In this document: piece by piece, positions 34,061 through 46,400 of the stretch | How the letters are laid out: the number at the start of each line of letters is the position of its first letter | Position numbering within the stretch: position 1 is the stretch's first letter | Origin: Aegilops tauschii subsp. strangulata | Lineage: Eukaryota > Streptophyta > Magnoliopsida > Poales > Poaceae | Assembly: GCF_002575655.3 (NCBI RefSeq) | Contig: NC_053037.3 | Location: forward strand, 443,951,793-444,015,792 | Reading direction: 5' to 3' | DNA length: 64,000 nucleotides | Position numbers and translations under genes: made by a program | The notes under the pieces: model-generated | What the model saw: the letters and a program-made list of their open reading frames with translations, nothing else | Told to the model about the DNA's origin: nothing | Database searches by the model: none

Positions 34061-34531
34061 TGTCGGTGTCAAAACCGGCGGATCTTGGGTAGGGGGTCCT
34101 GAACTGTGCGTCTAAGGTCAATGGTAACAGGAGACGGGGGACACGATGTTTACCCAGGTTCGGGCCCTCTTGATGGAGGTAATACCCTACTTCCTGCTTG
34201 ATTGATCTTGATGAATATGAGGATTACAAGAGTTGATCTACCATGAGATCGTAATGGCTAAACCCTAGATGTCTAGCCTGTATGATTGTGATTGCCCCTA
34301 CGGACTAAACCCTCCGGTTTATCTAGACACCGGAGGGGCCTAGGGTTGTACAGAGTCGGTTTACACAAGAAGGAATCTTCATATCCGAACGCCAAGCTTG
34401 CCATCCACGCAAAGGAGAGTCCCATCCGGACATGGGAGGAAGGCTTCTGTCTTGTATCTTCATGGCCCATCAGTCCGGCCCACGTCACATAGCCCGGACG
34501 CCCGAGGACCCCTTAATCCAGGACTCCCTCG
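34061..34531 (-). repeat. 3' LTR of the gag-protease element
   Basis: It starts TGTCGGTGTCAAAACCGGCG and ends ACTCCCTCG. The last base is G where the other copy has A. On the minus strand its TATA position reads TAGATAAA (complement of 34318-34325), which is altered compared with TATATAAA in the 5' copy. Confidence 0.92.
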
Positions 34532-35069
34532 GTAGTCCTTGAACCAGGCTTCAATGACGATGTGTCCGACGCACAAATTGTCTTCGGCATTGCAAGGCGG
34601 GTTCCTCCTTCGAATACTCCATAGTAGTCCTCGAACACAGAGAACGTGTCCGGCTCTGCAAAACAAACTCCGCAAAGAGCATAATATTTAACAAGTCCCA
34701 TCTACTGACATCTTCTGTAGCGAGACGTCACGTCTCCTGCCCGGTCATTATTTCGAACCATTTTTTAGCCTCCCGCTCTGCGTTTCAAGATGCGGTTTCC
34801 CTTGGCACGTCTTGTCGAAGCAGAGATTGTGTCCCCTTAGCACGGGATCCTCATCAATATGGGCGTGGGTAATCCAACCGTGTTGTTGGCGATCCCTTGG
34901 GAATACGCGAGCTTTAAGGCCCGTGAGGAGGCGTTCGATATTCTTTGCCTTTATAAAGGGGCATAGACCCGTCTTTCTTCCCCCACGCCTACCTCAACCT
35001 CAACCTTCCCAACCTCAGGCTCCAGCGCCCAGGATTCGATTTCTAACATTGTTACCAGGCCCTCTAGTT
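34532..35069. other. Leader region of the antisense gene
   Basis: This 540-bp stretch lies between the 3' LTR and the first ATG of the plus-strand gene. A TTTATAAAGGGGC sequence at 34951-34963 is a plausible TATA box about 110 bp upstream of the ATG at 35070. Its CCTTTATAAAGG core is palindromic, so it could serve either strand. The open frame continues upstream from 35070 to 34812, but the added residues are low-complexity and unlikely to be coding. Confidence 0.45.
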
Positions 35070-38000
35070 ATGTCTGGATCCATCTCCCAAGGTAGGTGGG
35101 CAGCCTCCTCGGTCGCCGAGGAGGATATCGCGAAGCTTCGGAAGGCGAGGTACCTGACTGCGGAGATCCCCCACAGGCTCCCCACTAAAGGGCAGGTCAT
35201 TCCTACATCAAAATCCGACGAGAGGGTTGTATTCATCTCGCACTTCCTCCGCGGGCTAGGGTTTGCTCTTCACCCCTTCATTCATGGCCTCATGTTCTAT
35301 TATGGGCTAGATTTTCACGATCTAGCTCCAAACTCCTTTCACCACATCTCGGCGTTCGTCGTCGTGTGCGAAGCCTTTCTCCGCATCCCCCCACACTTCG
35401 TCCTATGGCTCAAGACTTTCAATGTGAAGCCGAAGCTACTTAACGGGGAGCAAGCGGAGTGCGACGGTGCTATGGTGAGCAAGCTTGCCAACACCACATG
35501 GCCAAAAGGCACTTTCACGGAAACCCCAAACTCATGGCAACAGGAGTGGTTCTATATCACCGAACCTTGCGGCACCAAATGGGCAGCCGCACCTGTGTTC
35601 CGATCTGGCCCTCCATTGCGGCTTGCATCGTGGATAAATAAGGGGCTGGACTGGGGATCAGTTGATGAAGTGCAGACGTTGCAAAGTCGTATCCGGAGTA
35701 TCCTCGAAAGGGACATTGGCCTTATTAACGTGATCCAAGTGATGCTAGTCCACCGGATCCTCCCGTGCCAACGACGACCTCTCCGTATGTGGGAGTTCAA
35801 TCCGAAAGGACCGCGGACCCTTCAGCAATTCTTCGGCACAACGCACGAAGGGATGTGGAAACTATTCTTCGAGACTCGAGAGAAGTGGCTGGACAAATCA
35901 GAGGACATCGGTCTCGACTGCAACCATCCGGATACCTCGGTAAGCACCCAATTTCTGACCACAACTTGGTTGATTATCCCATAGCGATGTACTGAGAGCT
36001 CTATCTTTGATCAGGGCAGAACGAATTAGGTGTTCAGCTCCGCTTCCCGAAGACTCGGCCGATCCTGTGTTGACGAGCATGCTGGTCCCGGCGCCGTATC
36101 AAGTGCCAGTGCAAGACGACAAGAAGAAGAGCGAAGAGGCCGAAAGCGGCCTCCACTCTACAGGTATGCCGGACACTACGTCCAGGGAGACCGAAGCTCC
36201 CTCTTCGAGAGACGAACGGGAAGGAGAAGGTGATATCCCTTGCCCTCATGGGAAGAAAAGGACCGCGTCCGAAGACTTGAAGGTGGAAGCACCCAAAAGA
36301 GGGAAGGTATCCCCACCATATGGTTCGGGTTCCGAAGCCGATGTCGTCGCAAAGCACCTCTCTAGGGACAAGCCCCTTGCCGAATCGTAAGTGAACAACG
36401 ATGCTCTATACATATCCCGTTCTTTTCGGGTTGCAGGGGTAACATTTAAACTATATGCTTGCAGTTTGGCCCACAGTCCACCCCGACAGTCCTCCTCATC
36501 AGGGGACTTATCTTTGAGGATGACGGAAAGTGAGACGCCTTCTCATGCTTCCTCGCCTCTTAGGGCAGACGACTTCGAGGTGTCATCTCGGAGAATCTCC
36601 CCTGACCATCAAGCGGCGTGAGGGACAAAAACAACGCCCAAGGCTTGTACTTCGATCATCAAGGGTCCAGGGGGCGCAGCCCCTACGGGGGCCAGCAACG
36701 AAGGCCCCAAACTATCCGGCTTACAGCCGAAGACGACTCTAGGGTCGAGCCAATGTATCCCTTTAGAGGGAATGCATACTCCCGCAGTAGCCTCCAGGAA
36801 TCCGGAGGCGCCGGATACTCTGAGGAGCATATTACAAAGTGCGTCCATCTTAGAGAAACATCGTACCTTAATGGGTATGGTAGTTGAAAGGGTTCTGTCC
36901 GCGAGAAGCAGATTGAATGAAGCTTTTCTGGGCCTGTTGAGAGGCTTCGAGGTATGCAATGTAATAGCTTAACTATTTTTACATGCACAATGCGCCCGTG
37001 TACGGATAGTAGCCCCTGAGGCTCTGGTCGGCTTCCACAGGGAGGCGATCAGAGGATCAAAAAGATATGCTCAGGAAGTAACCTAATAATTTGAACACAG
37101 GCTATTACGTCCTTGGCGACCGCCCAAGCTACGGAAGTTGCAGATTTAAAGCATAAACTTGAGTTAGCGAAGAGGACATCACTCTTATTAACAGGCGGCT
37201 CGACGAGGCACAAGGTATGCGTTGGGGTAGCTTGTTTATGCATGTATACTAGTATGAGCACGAGGCTGAAAATCATAGACTATGACATGCATAACTGTAG
37301 ATGGTGCTGCCGCGGCTGATACCCTTCGGGCTGAACTTTCCCGGGCCAAGGAGCGGGCCAGAGTGAGCGACGCGGCTGCCAAGAAGGCGGCTGCGGATTT
37401 AAAGGCTGAACAGGCCACTCAGCGCCAGTGCCTGGAGAGAATATCTACCATGGAGCGGGAGTTGAAGGATGCCACTAGCAGGTGCAAATCTCTCGAGGAG
37501 GATAACAAAGCCAAGGCAGCCAAACTCGACAAGGCCTTACTAGAGGCAAAAGAAGCGCGGTCCGAGTCTAGAGCGGCTCGGGAGGAGATCCGACAGGCTG
37601 GGGAGATAGCGGCTGGTAAGCCCTTTCTTTTACAGACTAAGTTCGGCGACCCAAAGTATGATTTGCTTAACCAAATGTGGAGTTCTCCAGACGCGTTCTT
37701 GGATCTGCCAAAGAGTGTTTCTGACGCAGCGCAGTTTTTCCAAGCACTGGAGGGACATGCTGCGGAGAGGCTTTTCTGGTCGCAATTCAACGTGGCAAGG
37801 CATCCGGTGCTGCTGAACAAACAGATGGCCCAGTGGGCCGAGCTACACAAGATGCACGGAGCTTCCACGAAGGACGTCGTGGTTCGGCTATGGCCAGCCG
37901 AACCTGTTCCGAGCAGCTATTTTGGTTTGGTGGAGCGGCTTGTCGATGCAGTGCCGCGTATTGACGCCATCAAGCGTTCGGTGTGCATAGAAGGTGCCCG

Positions 38001-38175
38001 GATGGCCTTCGCATGTGTCAAGATGTACTGGGCAAAGATGAAGGCCACCGATGTTGCAACCAAGGGTCCGCCTGGGAGCAAGGACCATCACACGCCGGAG
38101 CATTATTTGGAGGACATCCTAGAGGGCGCCCGCTTGATAGAGGGTCAGTGCTCGAAGGATATTATGTTTGAATAA
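35070..38175 (+). pseudogene. Antisense multi-exon gene, putative gypsy-type transposon protein (PF04195-like)
   Basis: The gene lies on the strand opposite to gag. Coding segments are 35070-35939, 36015-36386, 36465-36951, 37101-37214 and 37301-38175, about 900 residues, with GT-AG boundaries. Segment 1 (MSGSISQGRW, then FISHFLRGLGFALHPFIHGL, then GLDFHDLAPNSFHHISAFVV, then WQQEWFYITEPCGTKWAAAP) matches the domain named putative gypsy type transposon, PF04195. Segments 2 and 3 are polar. Segment 5 is a long coiled coil (AELSRAKERARVSDAAAKKA, then LEEDNKAKAAKLDKALLEAK) followed by a globular end. Breaks are a one-base phase mismatch at the segment 1/2 junction, a TGA at 36619-36621 and a one-base loss in segment 4, whose neighbours show the phase should be 1. 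The molecular function of PF04195 proteins is not known to me. Confidence 0.72.
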
Positions 38176-39413
38176 ATGTACCGGAATTGTGAAAACAATA
38201 TTATGATACGTTAAAGCTGTGTTATATACCTTTTCCATTATTTCCTCCTGTGCGGCCGTTTCTTATAACTTGAAAGTTTGCCAGGCTTCGGCCCCCTCGC
38301 ATATAATACGGGGGTGTTCGTAATAGCACCTGATCACTCTTGACCCAACTTCTTGGTCCGGAACAGAGGTGTTAGTGCGGAGAACTAGGCAATCGGACTA
38401 TAGGGCTTTAACTCCTTCACTTAGCCATAGGAGTTTTACGGTGGGTCTACGATATAGCCCCTGGTATGTACGCAGTTATCCGAATATGGTTGCATTACAT
38501 AGGTGACCAGAAAAACGGTCCTTCGTGTAATACAGAAGAAATTGCAAAAGGTTCTGATAAGTCACCGAGTGGTTGACCAGCTCTTGCCTCATCATGACAG
38601 TCAGTTTTCGGCTTTCTCTACTGAGGTGTTTCACCAGGTGAACCGGAAACACAATCGTAGTAGTTCTCCCTTTACTACCCTAGCCGATAAGACGGAACGT
38701 AGGGTAGCAAGCACAGGAGCCGGGCAACCCAAATATTGACCAAAGACATGATTCCGAGCTGATGCATATAATTAATGCCAAACTCGTGACGCCGAAGTAT
38801 GCTATAGAGCTGTTCGGGCTTTTTTCGGCAACCCATATGTTGCCGTATCAAGCCCCTGGCAATTTGTGCCGAGGTGTCTGCGTGAAACAACCGAAGAAGC
38901 AAGGTACGTTTGTATGCGAAAAAATGAATACTGAAGACGGATTATGTTCACTAAAATCTGATGGATACATTGAATGTAATCTTACAGATTATGACACCAC
39001 CACCCAGGCCATTTTACATGCCAGGGATCGAGCGCTGAGGAAAAAGGCTCTGTGCAGGTTTCAAATAGAGTTTTTGGTTTGCAAAAAATCTTTTAGACCT
39101 CCTGTCGCATGTCTGCACTGCATGTGCTTCCGCAAAAAGGCTTCCTTAAAGGGAGCAATCCCCGGTTATTTGTAGGAAAGCCGGGCTCATAAAGAGTCCT
39201 TTCAGGTCCATAGGGCGGACATGTATTGATTCACCTGTGGCACAAAGATAAGAGAATAGTTAGAAAAGAGAAAAAGCTAGAGTCCGGACGAACCGCTTTG
39301 TAGGCCTGTCCGTATTGTGCCTCCGTCGATGACCAAGGTATTTTGAGTGCATAATTATGTATGCGCGGTGCAAACTTCGCGGGTATAAAAGGCGAATGAC
39401 AGAGGCGGAGCTG
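38176..39413. other. Internal non-coding region
   Basis: This lies between the 3' end of the antisense gene and the 3' end of the protease frame, which converge here. No conserved protein frame is visible. If an RT-integrase block was once present on the minus strand it has been replaced or deleted at this place. Confidence 0.5.
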
Positions 39414-42400
39414 CTAATCCAGCTCGAAAATTGATCGGTCCTGTGTAGTAGAGGCCGGCGGTTTATTGACCGATGAGATATGCGGCATCAGGAGGTCGCT
39501 TTGTACTTTGGTTGTGATTGCCACAGTGTGCCCTTCAGAGCGGAGGGAGCGTTCCGTTTTGCCGTTGATTGTTATGGTGCCACGTGAACCGGGTATCTTA
39601 AGCCTTAGATAGGTGTAGTTTGGGACCGCATTGAAACGAGCAAAAGCGGTCCGCCCGAGCAATGCGTGGTAGCCAATGTGGAATGGGACAATATCGAAGA
39701 TCAAGTCTTTGCGTCGGAAGTTTTCCGGTGAACCGAAGACGACTTCCAGTGAGATTGAGCCTGTGCCATGAGCTTATGCGCCGGGTATGACTCCCTTGAA
39801 GGTAGTTGTGGTGGGCTCGATCCTTGAAGGGTAAATGCCCATTTTGCGGACAGTGCCTTGGTAGAGTAAATTGAGGCTACTGCCGCCGTCCATGAGGACT
39901 TGCGTGAGATGGAATCCGCCGATAATTGGATCGAGGACCAGAGCTGCCGAACCTCCGTGACAGATACTGGTTGGGTGGTCCTTGTGATCAAAAGTGATCG
40001 AGCACGCCACCCATGGATTGAATTATGGGGCGTACGGCTTTATGGTGTGGTCATCTCGTAATGCTTGCGCTCCCTTTCAGAGGTATGCGTCACGTATATC
40101 ATGTTTACTATTTTTACTTCGGGGGGGAAATTGCTTCTGCCCCCCAGTGCTCGGTAGGAGCCTCCTCTTCTTCACTATCATTGAGCAGCCCCCTCCATTT
40201 GTGTTCGGCATTGAGCTTGCCGGCTTGTTTGAAAACCCAAAAATTTCTATTGGTATGGTTGGCGGGTTTGTCGGGGCTGCCATGGATCTGACAGGGCCGA
40301 TCCAGTATCTTGTCTAGACTGGACGGACCATCTCTATTTGCCTTGAATGGCTTCTTCCGCTGACCGGTTTTGGAGCCACTAAATCCGGCGTTGACCATTG
40401 TCTCTTGGGTTCCTGCATTATTGTTGTGACGCTTGTCTTTATTGCGTCGTGGCTTGCCATTGCCGTCCCTGACTTCGGAGGTGCCAGGATCGCTCGCGCT
40501 ATTGCTTCTGCGAGCGAGCCAGCTATCTTCTCCCGCGCAAAAGCGGGTCATTAGTGCGGTGAGAGCTGTCATGGACTTAGGCTTTTCCTGGCCGAGGTGG
40601 CGGGTGAGCCACTCGTCACGGACGCTATGTTTAAAGGTCGTGAGTGCTTCGGCATCTGGACAGTCGAGAATTTGGTTCTTTTTAATTAGGAACCTAGTCT
40701 AGAGTTTCCTAGCCGATTCTCCGGGCTGTTGGATGATGTGACTGAGGTCATCGCCGTCCGGAGGCCGGACATATGTGCCTTGGAAATTGTCGCGAAAGGC
40801 GTCTTCCAAGTCTTCCCAGCTGCCTATGGAGTTTTCTGGGAGGCTGTTTAGCCAGTGCCGGGCTAGTCCCTTTAATTTTAGTGGCAGGTATTTAACGGCG
40901 TGGAGATCATCACCGCGGGCCATGTGGGTATGAAGAAGAAAATTCTCAATCCATACTGCGGGGTCAGTTGTTCCAACATATGATTCAATATTCATGGGTT
41001 TAAATCCTTCTGGGAATTCGTGCTCCATTACTTCATCAGTGAAGCAGAGGGGGTGTGCGGCGCTTCTATATCGGGCCAAGTCGCGACGTAGTTCGGATGG
41101 AGTCTGTCTGCGGTTTTCGGCCCGGGCGTGGTTATGCTTGTTGCATTCGGCCAGATAGACGTCATCACGCGCCGGTGCACGCTCCCGCGATCTGTAGATC
41201 GGTCTGGTCTGGCCCGCTCTATGTTCTAGGTCCTTCCGTAGGTCATATGTATATCCCCGAGTTGTTGTGTCTCTATTTTTACGGCGACATAGTATGAGCT
41301 GGTGTTAGGCTTGAGTTGCCGTTTTGTCCCAGCCACGTGGTGGTCAGTCCACCGCGTTACGCGCTGATGGTACGGGCTCCAGTGCCTCGTCGTCGAATTG
41401 AGGTAGCAGCTTATGCTTCGGGTAGCTTTTGGTTGGTCGTGCAAGGCCGTATTCCTCAGCTGCCAGGACATTAGTCCATCTGTCATTGAGTGTATCCCGT
41501 TCGGCTTGAAGCGGTTGCTGCTTCCTTTTCAGGCTCCTCGCGGTTGCGATGAGCTGTTTCCTAAAGCGTTCTTGCTCGAGGGGCTCCTTTGGCACGATGA
41601 AATCTTCGTCATCGAGGCTTATGTCGTCTTCGGAGGGTGGTATGTAATTGCTGTCCTCCGATTCCTCGCTTCCGACTAGCTCATCAGGGTTACCCTGCCC
41701 CTCCTCCCTATCATCATGCTCAGGTGTTGGTTTGACGGGGGCATTTGGGTCTTCGGCGTTCTCCGGAGTGTTATCGTCTCCATTGCCGGTATTGCTTTCC
41801 TTTCCACGGCGTGATTTTGAACGGCGTCGCTGATGTCGCTTCTTTGGTGGTTTATCAGTATTGTTGTCCTTGATTGGATCCTTACTGCCCTCACCGCCAT
41901 CCTCTCTTGGCGTATCTACCATGCATACGTCGAATGTGGAGGTGGCCGCCCAGCGTGTGGTGTGCGGCGGGTTTTGGCTTTGTTCGTCTCCGGCATCAAC
42001 GTCCATACCGTAGATGTCTTCAGAGTTACGGTCAAGCATGTCGGTAAGGTCCTCGACAGTGGCTATGAAGTGGGTGGTGGGTGGGACGTAAAATTCCCCG
42101 CTCTCATCCCCTAGTCTGGGATGGGCATAGTTCAGACGTTGCTCCTCCGTAATGACGAGGGATCGCATCAAGTCCAGAGCCTCGCTTAAAGGCGAGGTTT
42201 AGCCAAGGAGAAGAGAATCCGTGGAGTACGGCGGGAAGGAAACTCCTTGGCTGAGCTCACACGATGCTGACTCCGAGGGTTCGGAGCCAATATCCGGAGA
42301 AGAGTCCGGCTTCATGATGGTTGCCAGCGACACTACTACCTCCGGCTCTCCCGTACTGGGCTTAGTGGCCGCAGATAGTCCGGCGGGATCAGGAATCCCG

Positions 42401-42644
42401 TCTTCGGATCTAAGGTCAAAGCGGAGGTTGGAGTCATGAACCCTTGGAAGATCAAGTCACCTTGGATATCAGCAACATAATCCAGGTTTCCAAAACTAAT
42501 CTGGTGACCTGGGGCGTAGCTGTCGATCTGCTCTTGATCGCCAAGCGAGTTGGCCCGCAGTGCGAAGCCGCCGAATATGAAGATCTGGCTGGGGAGAAAG
42601 ACCTCCCTCAGGGCGGCATTGTTGTAGATGACTGATGGAGCCAT
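39414..42644 (-). pseudogene. Gag-protease polyprotein of the non-autonomous element
   Basis: Translation probably begins at 42644 (MAPSVIYNNAALREVFLP). An acidic and basic low-complexity region follows (41344-42171, with KKRHQRRRSKSRRGKES). Then comes the retrotransposon gag core at 40699-41079 (FPEGFKPMNIESYVGTTDPA, then LKGLARHWLNSLPENSIGSW, then EDAFRDNFQGTY). The C-terminal nucleocapsid-like part is at 40114-40690 (CQIHGSPDKPANHTNR, a CxxH-type zinc motif). The aspartic protease is at 39414-40010 (VLMDGGSSLNLLY with the DGGS active-site form, then YHALLGRTAFARFNAVPNY). Several frameshifts separate the pieces. The frame ends at 39414 with no RT after it. It would supply only particle and processing functions. 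Confidence 0.8.
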
Positions 42645-42691
42645 CGAACCTTCTGACGACGATACAGTGGAACTCTCAATGAAAGCACCAA

Positions 42692-43162
42692 TGTCGGTGT
42701 CAAAACCGGCGGATCTCGGGTAGGGGGTCCCGAATTGTGCGTCTAAGGTCGATGGTAACAGGAGACGGGGGACACGATGTTTACCCAGGTTCAGGCCCTC
42801 TTGATGGAGGTAATACCCTACTTCCTGCTCGATTGATCTTGATGAATATGAGGATTACAAGAGTTGATCTACCACGAGATCGTAATGGCTAAACACTAGA
42901 TGTCTAGCCTGTATGATTGTGATTGCCCCTACGGACTAAACCCTTCGGTTTATATAGACACTGGAGGGGCCTAGGGTTGTACAGAGTTGGTTTACAGTGG
43001 AAGGAATCTTTGTATCTGAACGCCAAGCTTGCCATCCACGCAAAGGAGAGTCACATCCGGACACGGGAGGAAGTCTTCTGTCTTGTATCTTCATGGCCCA
43101 TCAGTCCGGCCAACGTCACATAGCCCGGACGCCCGAGGACCCCTTAATCCTAGACTCCCTCA
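42692..43162 (-). repeat. 5' LTR of the gag-protease element
   Basis: This copy lies next to gag and so is the 5' LTR. A TATATAAA box reads on the minus strand (complement of 42949-42956). It ends on the minus strand in CCGGTTTTGACACCGACA, directly before the primer-site sequence. Confidence 0.92.
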
Positions 43163-43434
43163 GTGATATTTAAACCACTTCTCATTAGGGAGATCAACAT
43201 GAGTAGCAAAAGGTTCACAAAAAGAGCCTAGTATCTCAGAGTCAAGTCCATATTTAGTACTAAACTTGTGAAAAGCATCGGTATTCATAAAAGATTTAAC
43301 ACAATCAAATTCAAGCTTAATACCTGACTCTTTACCTTTGTCGAGTTTCCCAATCTTTAGAGTTGCGTTTAATTCTTTCTAAATGATCCCACCTGAATTC
43401 AATAGTCTTCTTTATAAAAGAACCGGTACAAGAA
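43163..43434 (-). pseudogene. Gag fragment of the Athila-type element
   Basis: The minus strand reads ELNATLKIGKLDKGKE, then FDCVKSFMNTDAFHKFSTKY, then LGSFCEPFATHVDLP, then EKWFKYH. This is the C-terminal gag region between the LTR element at 34061-43162 and the chromovirus at 43435-57322. It is joined to both by their target duplications. An in-frame stop is present near 43380. Confidence 0.8.
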
Positions 43435-46400
43435 TGTAACACCCCAGATGTGACTTTCCATATTTGTAACTCCAACTCTTGCCATTTTCGGCTATGTGCT
43501 ATGATATTCCCTTCGTGGTCGGGTTTTGTCTTTCGTTTTGCATTTTGTTCATGTCATGCATCTCATATCATGTCATCATGTGCATCTCATTTGCATACGT
43601 GTTCGTCTCATGCATCCGAGCATTTTCCCCGTTGTTCGTTTTACAATCCGACACTCCCACATGCACCGGCGCACCCCTCTTGTCTCTTTTCATGAGCGAG
43701 TGTTAAACATTCTCGGAATGGACCGAGGTTTGCCAAGTGGCCTTGGTACACCACCGGTAGACCACCTGTCAAGTTTCATTCCATTTGGAGGCCGTTTGAT
43801 GCTCCAACGGTTAGTCGGTTAACCGCAAAGGTCTCTTGAGTGTTGCAGCCCAACACCCCTCCAAACAGCCCAATAACCCATCTAAGCCCCCTCCATGCTC
43901 TCGGTCGTTCGATCAAGATCGCGTGGCCGAAAACCGCACCCCATTTGGAGTCTGCTAGCTCCCTCTACCTATAAATAGGTGCCTCCCCCGGAATCCCGCA
44001 GTCCAAACCCTAGAAATTCCCCTCTTTGCGCCGGACGTGTCCGTCCGGGACGGACAAAGCCCGCGCCGCCGCCTCTGCTCCAACCGGTGTCTGCCACATG
44101 GCGCGCCACCGTCTCCCGCGCCGCGCCAGCCTGCCGAAGCCCATCGCCGTAGCCCGCGGCCCAGTCCCCGCCGCCGAGCGCGCCTCCCGCGGCTCCCGCG
44201 CGTCCGTCCGACGCCGCTGGCTCGGTCCGCGCCTCCGCGCCGCCCCGTTTTCTCCGCCCGGCCGCCGGCACCGCCCCGCCCTCGCCACCCGCGCGCGCCG
44301 CCTCGGCGTCCACGCCGCCCGCGCGCCTCGGCCTCCCCCTCGCCGGATCCGGCCGGCCCCGACCCCGGCGACCTCCCCGAGCTCTCCTCCGGCCACTCCT
44401 CCTACGAACCTCGATGTCCGCGCTGACGAACCCTAGATGTGGAAACGAGGTTGACTCCCCCCCCTCGTTTTTCTGCCAAGTCCCGAATTGCTCATATTAT
44501 GCGGCTCTGTTCATCGCATCATATCTCCTTGCATACTAGTCAGTTTCATGCGCATGATATATCGAAATGTTCATCACAAGATTCTTTTTATTTTGTTCCA
44601 TTGTGCCATGCTCGTTTGAGTTCATCTGTGTGACCAAATCTCTGATGCAAGAGTGCTATATGATGTTTACTGTTGTTACTTATCAGAACTTGATGTTTTG
44701 TCATTTTTGCTGCATTTGATGTGTGCATCTTTTGGGCCTGAGCGTGTTTTGATCTATGCCATGCCATCTTTACAGGGGTGTATTCCATGTATTTTTGTGA
44801 TCTATGTGGTGACTAGCACAAGCATGCAAACTAGGCTTCGTGATGTTTCTCTTTTCAGGGACTTAGGATTTTGCCAAGTCCTTTACCTACTGTTATTTTT
44901 ATGCCTTGTAAACTTGATGCTACAGTGAGATCCATGCTTATTTTGAGATACTTCAGTAAGGATGTTTTCAACATATGGTTATGCTCTTGCAATTCATGCC
45001 ACTGTTTGCAATTATGGAGTGACCTAGCATGTCTCAATCTTGCTCTACTTTTGCTATAAAATGTTCCTGGCAGAATGTTAACATGCTATTCAATTTTGCC
45101 AGGGTTGTTGTAGTTGATCCATACATGCTATGAACTTGCTCTTGCCATGGATAGCGTCATGAACATGTCTTGTTGCTGTTGGTATGCTTTTTTTGTAATG
45201 CAATGCTTTTTGATGAGTGAATCGAGCTCACAAAGATGCCTTCATAATTCTGTTAATGCCATGCTCTGTTTTCTGCAAAGTCTGGAACCTGTTAACGGAA
45301 CTTGCTATGTTTACATGGGTGCGACTATATCTTCTGTGCCTTTTTAGCTCATGATCAGTAAGGGACTTTTGTTCTATGCATTTAGTAGATTGCTGTCATG
45401 CCATGTTTTCTATGATAAGTTCCCGTAGCATGTTGATTGCTTGCTCTGAACATTGCTACCTGATGCTGTTTAAGCCATGTTCAGTATTTTCACCAAGTAT
45501 GTGAAGCTGATATCTTTTGCACTTTTGCCATGCTTGTTTGAACCTGTTATTTTGTGATCTAGCCGTAGCTCAGTGTTCATCTTTTGTCAAGCATCTCTTG
45601 TAAATCACTGCCATATGCTTTGTTGCTATGTTGGGGTGATGTAGCATAGTTACTTGATGTATTCTAAGTGCTATCATGCTGTTAATCGCAGAATTGTGTC
45701 ATTCTTGTTTTGCTTGCCATTTGCAAACCGTGCATCCGTTTCCGGTGATCTTTATATCGATTTCGACCGAAATCATCTCATCTTTCCAGCGGCATACTTG
45801 GTTTGCCAAGTAGATGTCTTGTTCATCTTTTACCTTCCGGAGCACGCATATGCATCGCATATCACATCTCGCATATCATGCATGTATTGCATCATGTTGC
45901 TTGTGCATTGCACCGTGATTGATTGTGGTTCCATTGCTTGTGTTCTTGCTGTGGGTAGAGCCGGGAGACGAGTTCGTGAACGAGGAACCTGTTGAGAACG
46001 CTTACGAGGATCAAGTTTTCGACAACTGTGAGAACCTTGCAGGCAAGATGACCATACCCTCGAAATCACTTCTATCTTTGCTTTGCTAGTTGTTCGCTCT
46101 ATCGCTATGCTGCGCTACCTACCACTTGCTATATCATGCCTCCCATATTGCCATGTCAAGCCTCTAACCATCCTTTCCTAGCAAACCGTTGTTTGGCTAA
46201 GTTACCGCTTTTGCTCAGCCCTTCTTATAGCGTTGCTAGTTGCAGGTGAAGTTGAAGTTGGTTCCATGTTGGAACATGGATATTTTGGCATATCACAATA
46301 TCTCTTATTTAATTAATGCATCTATATATATATATATTTGGTAAAGGGTGGAAGGCTCAGCCTTATGCCTGGTGTTTCGTTCCACTCTTGCCGCCCTAGT

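Larger units (their letters stand above)
34061..43162 (-). mobile_element. Non-autonomous gypsy-like LTR retrotransposon with antisense gene
   Basis: LTRs of 471 bp lie at 34061-34531 and 42692-43162, and perfect GTGAT duplications lie at 34056-34060 and 43163-43167. On the minus strand the LTR starts TGAGGGAGTC. The primer site starts TTGGTGCTTTCATTGAG, complement of 42675-42691. Gag and an aspartic protease follow on the minus strand. I find no reverse transcriptase, RNase H or integrase. Instead a multi-exon gene occupies 35070-38175 on the opposite strand. By hand count the two LTRs differ at about 25 of 471 sites (5 percent). With the usual grass rate of 1.3e-8 per site per year this is roughly 2 million years. 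Confidence 0.92.

Noticed and set aside
34812..35069. Upstream in-frame extension of the antisense gene
   Set aside because: The added residues are low in conservation character, include the leader and TATA-like region, and precede a better start at MSGSISQG.
44010..44436. Pro/Arg-rich frames in the 5' LTR of the chromovirus, with counterparts at 53598-54149
   Set aside because: They lie in the LTR leader on both strands and are shifted relative to each other between the two LTRs, so they are compositional.
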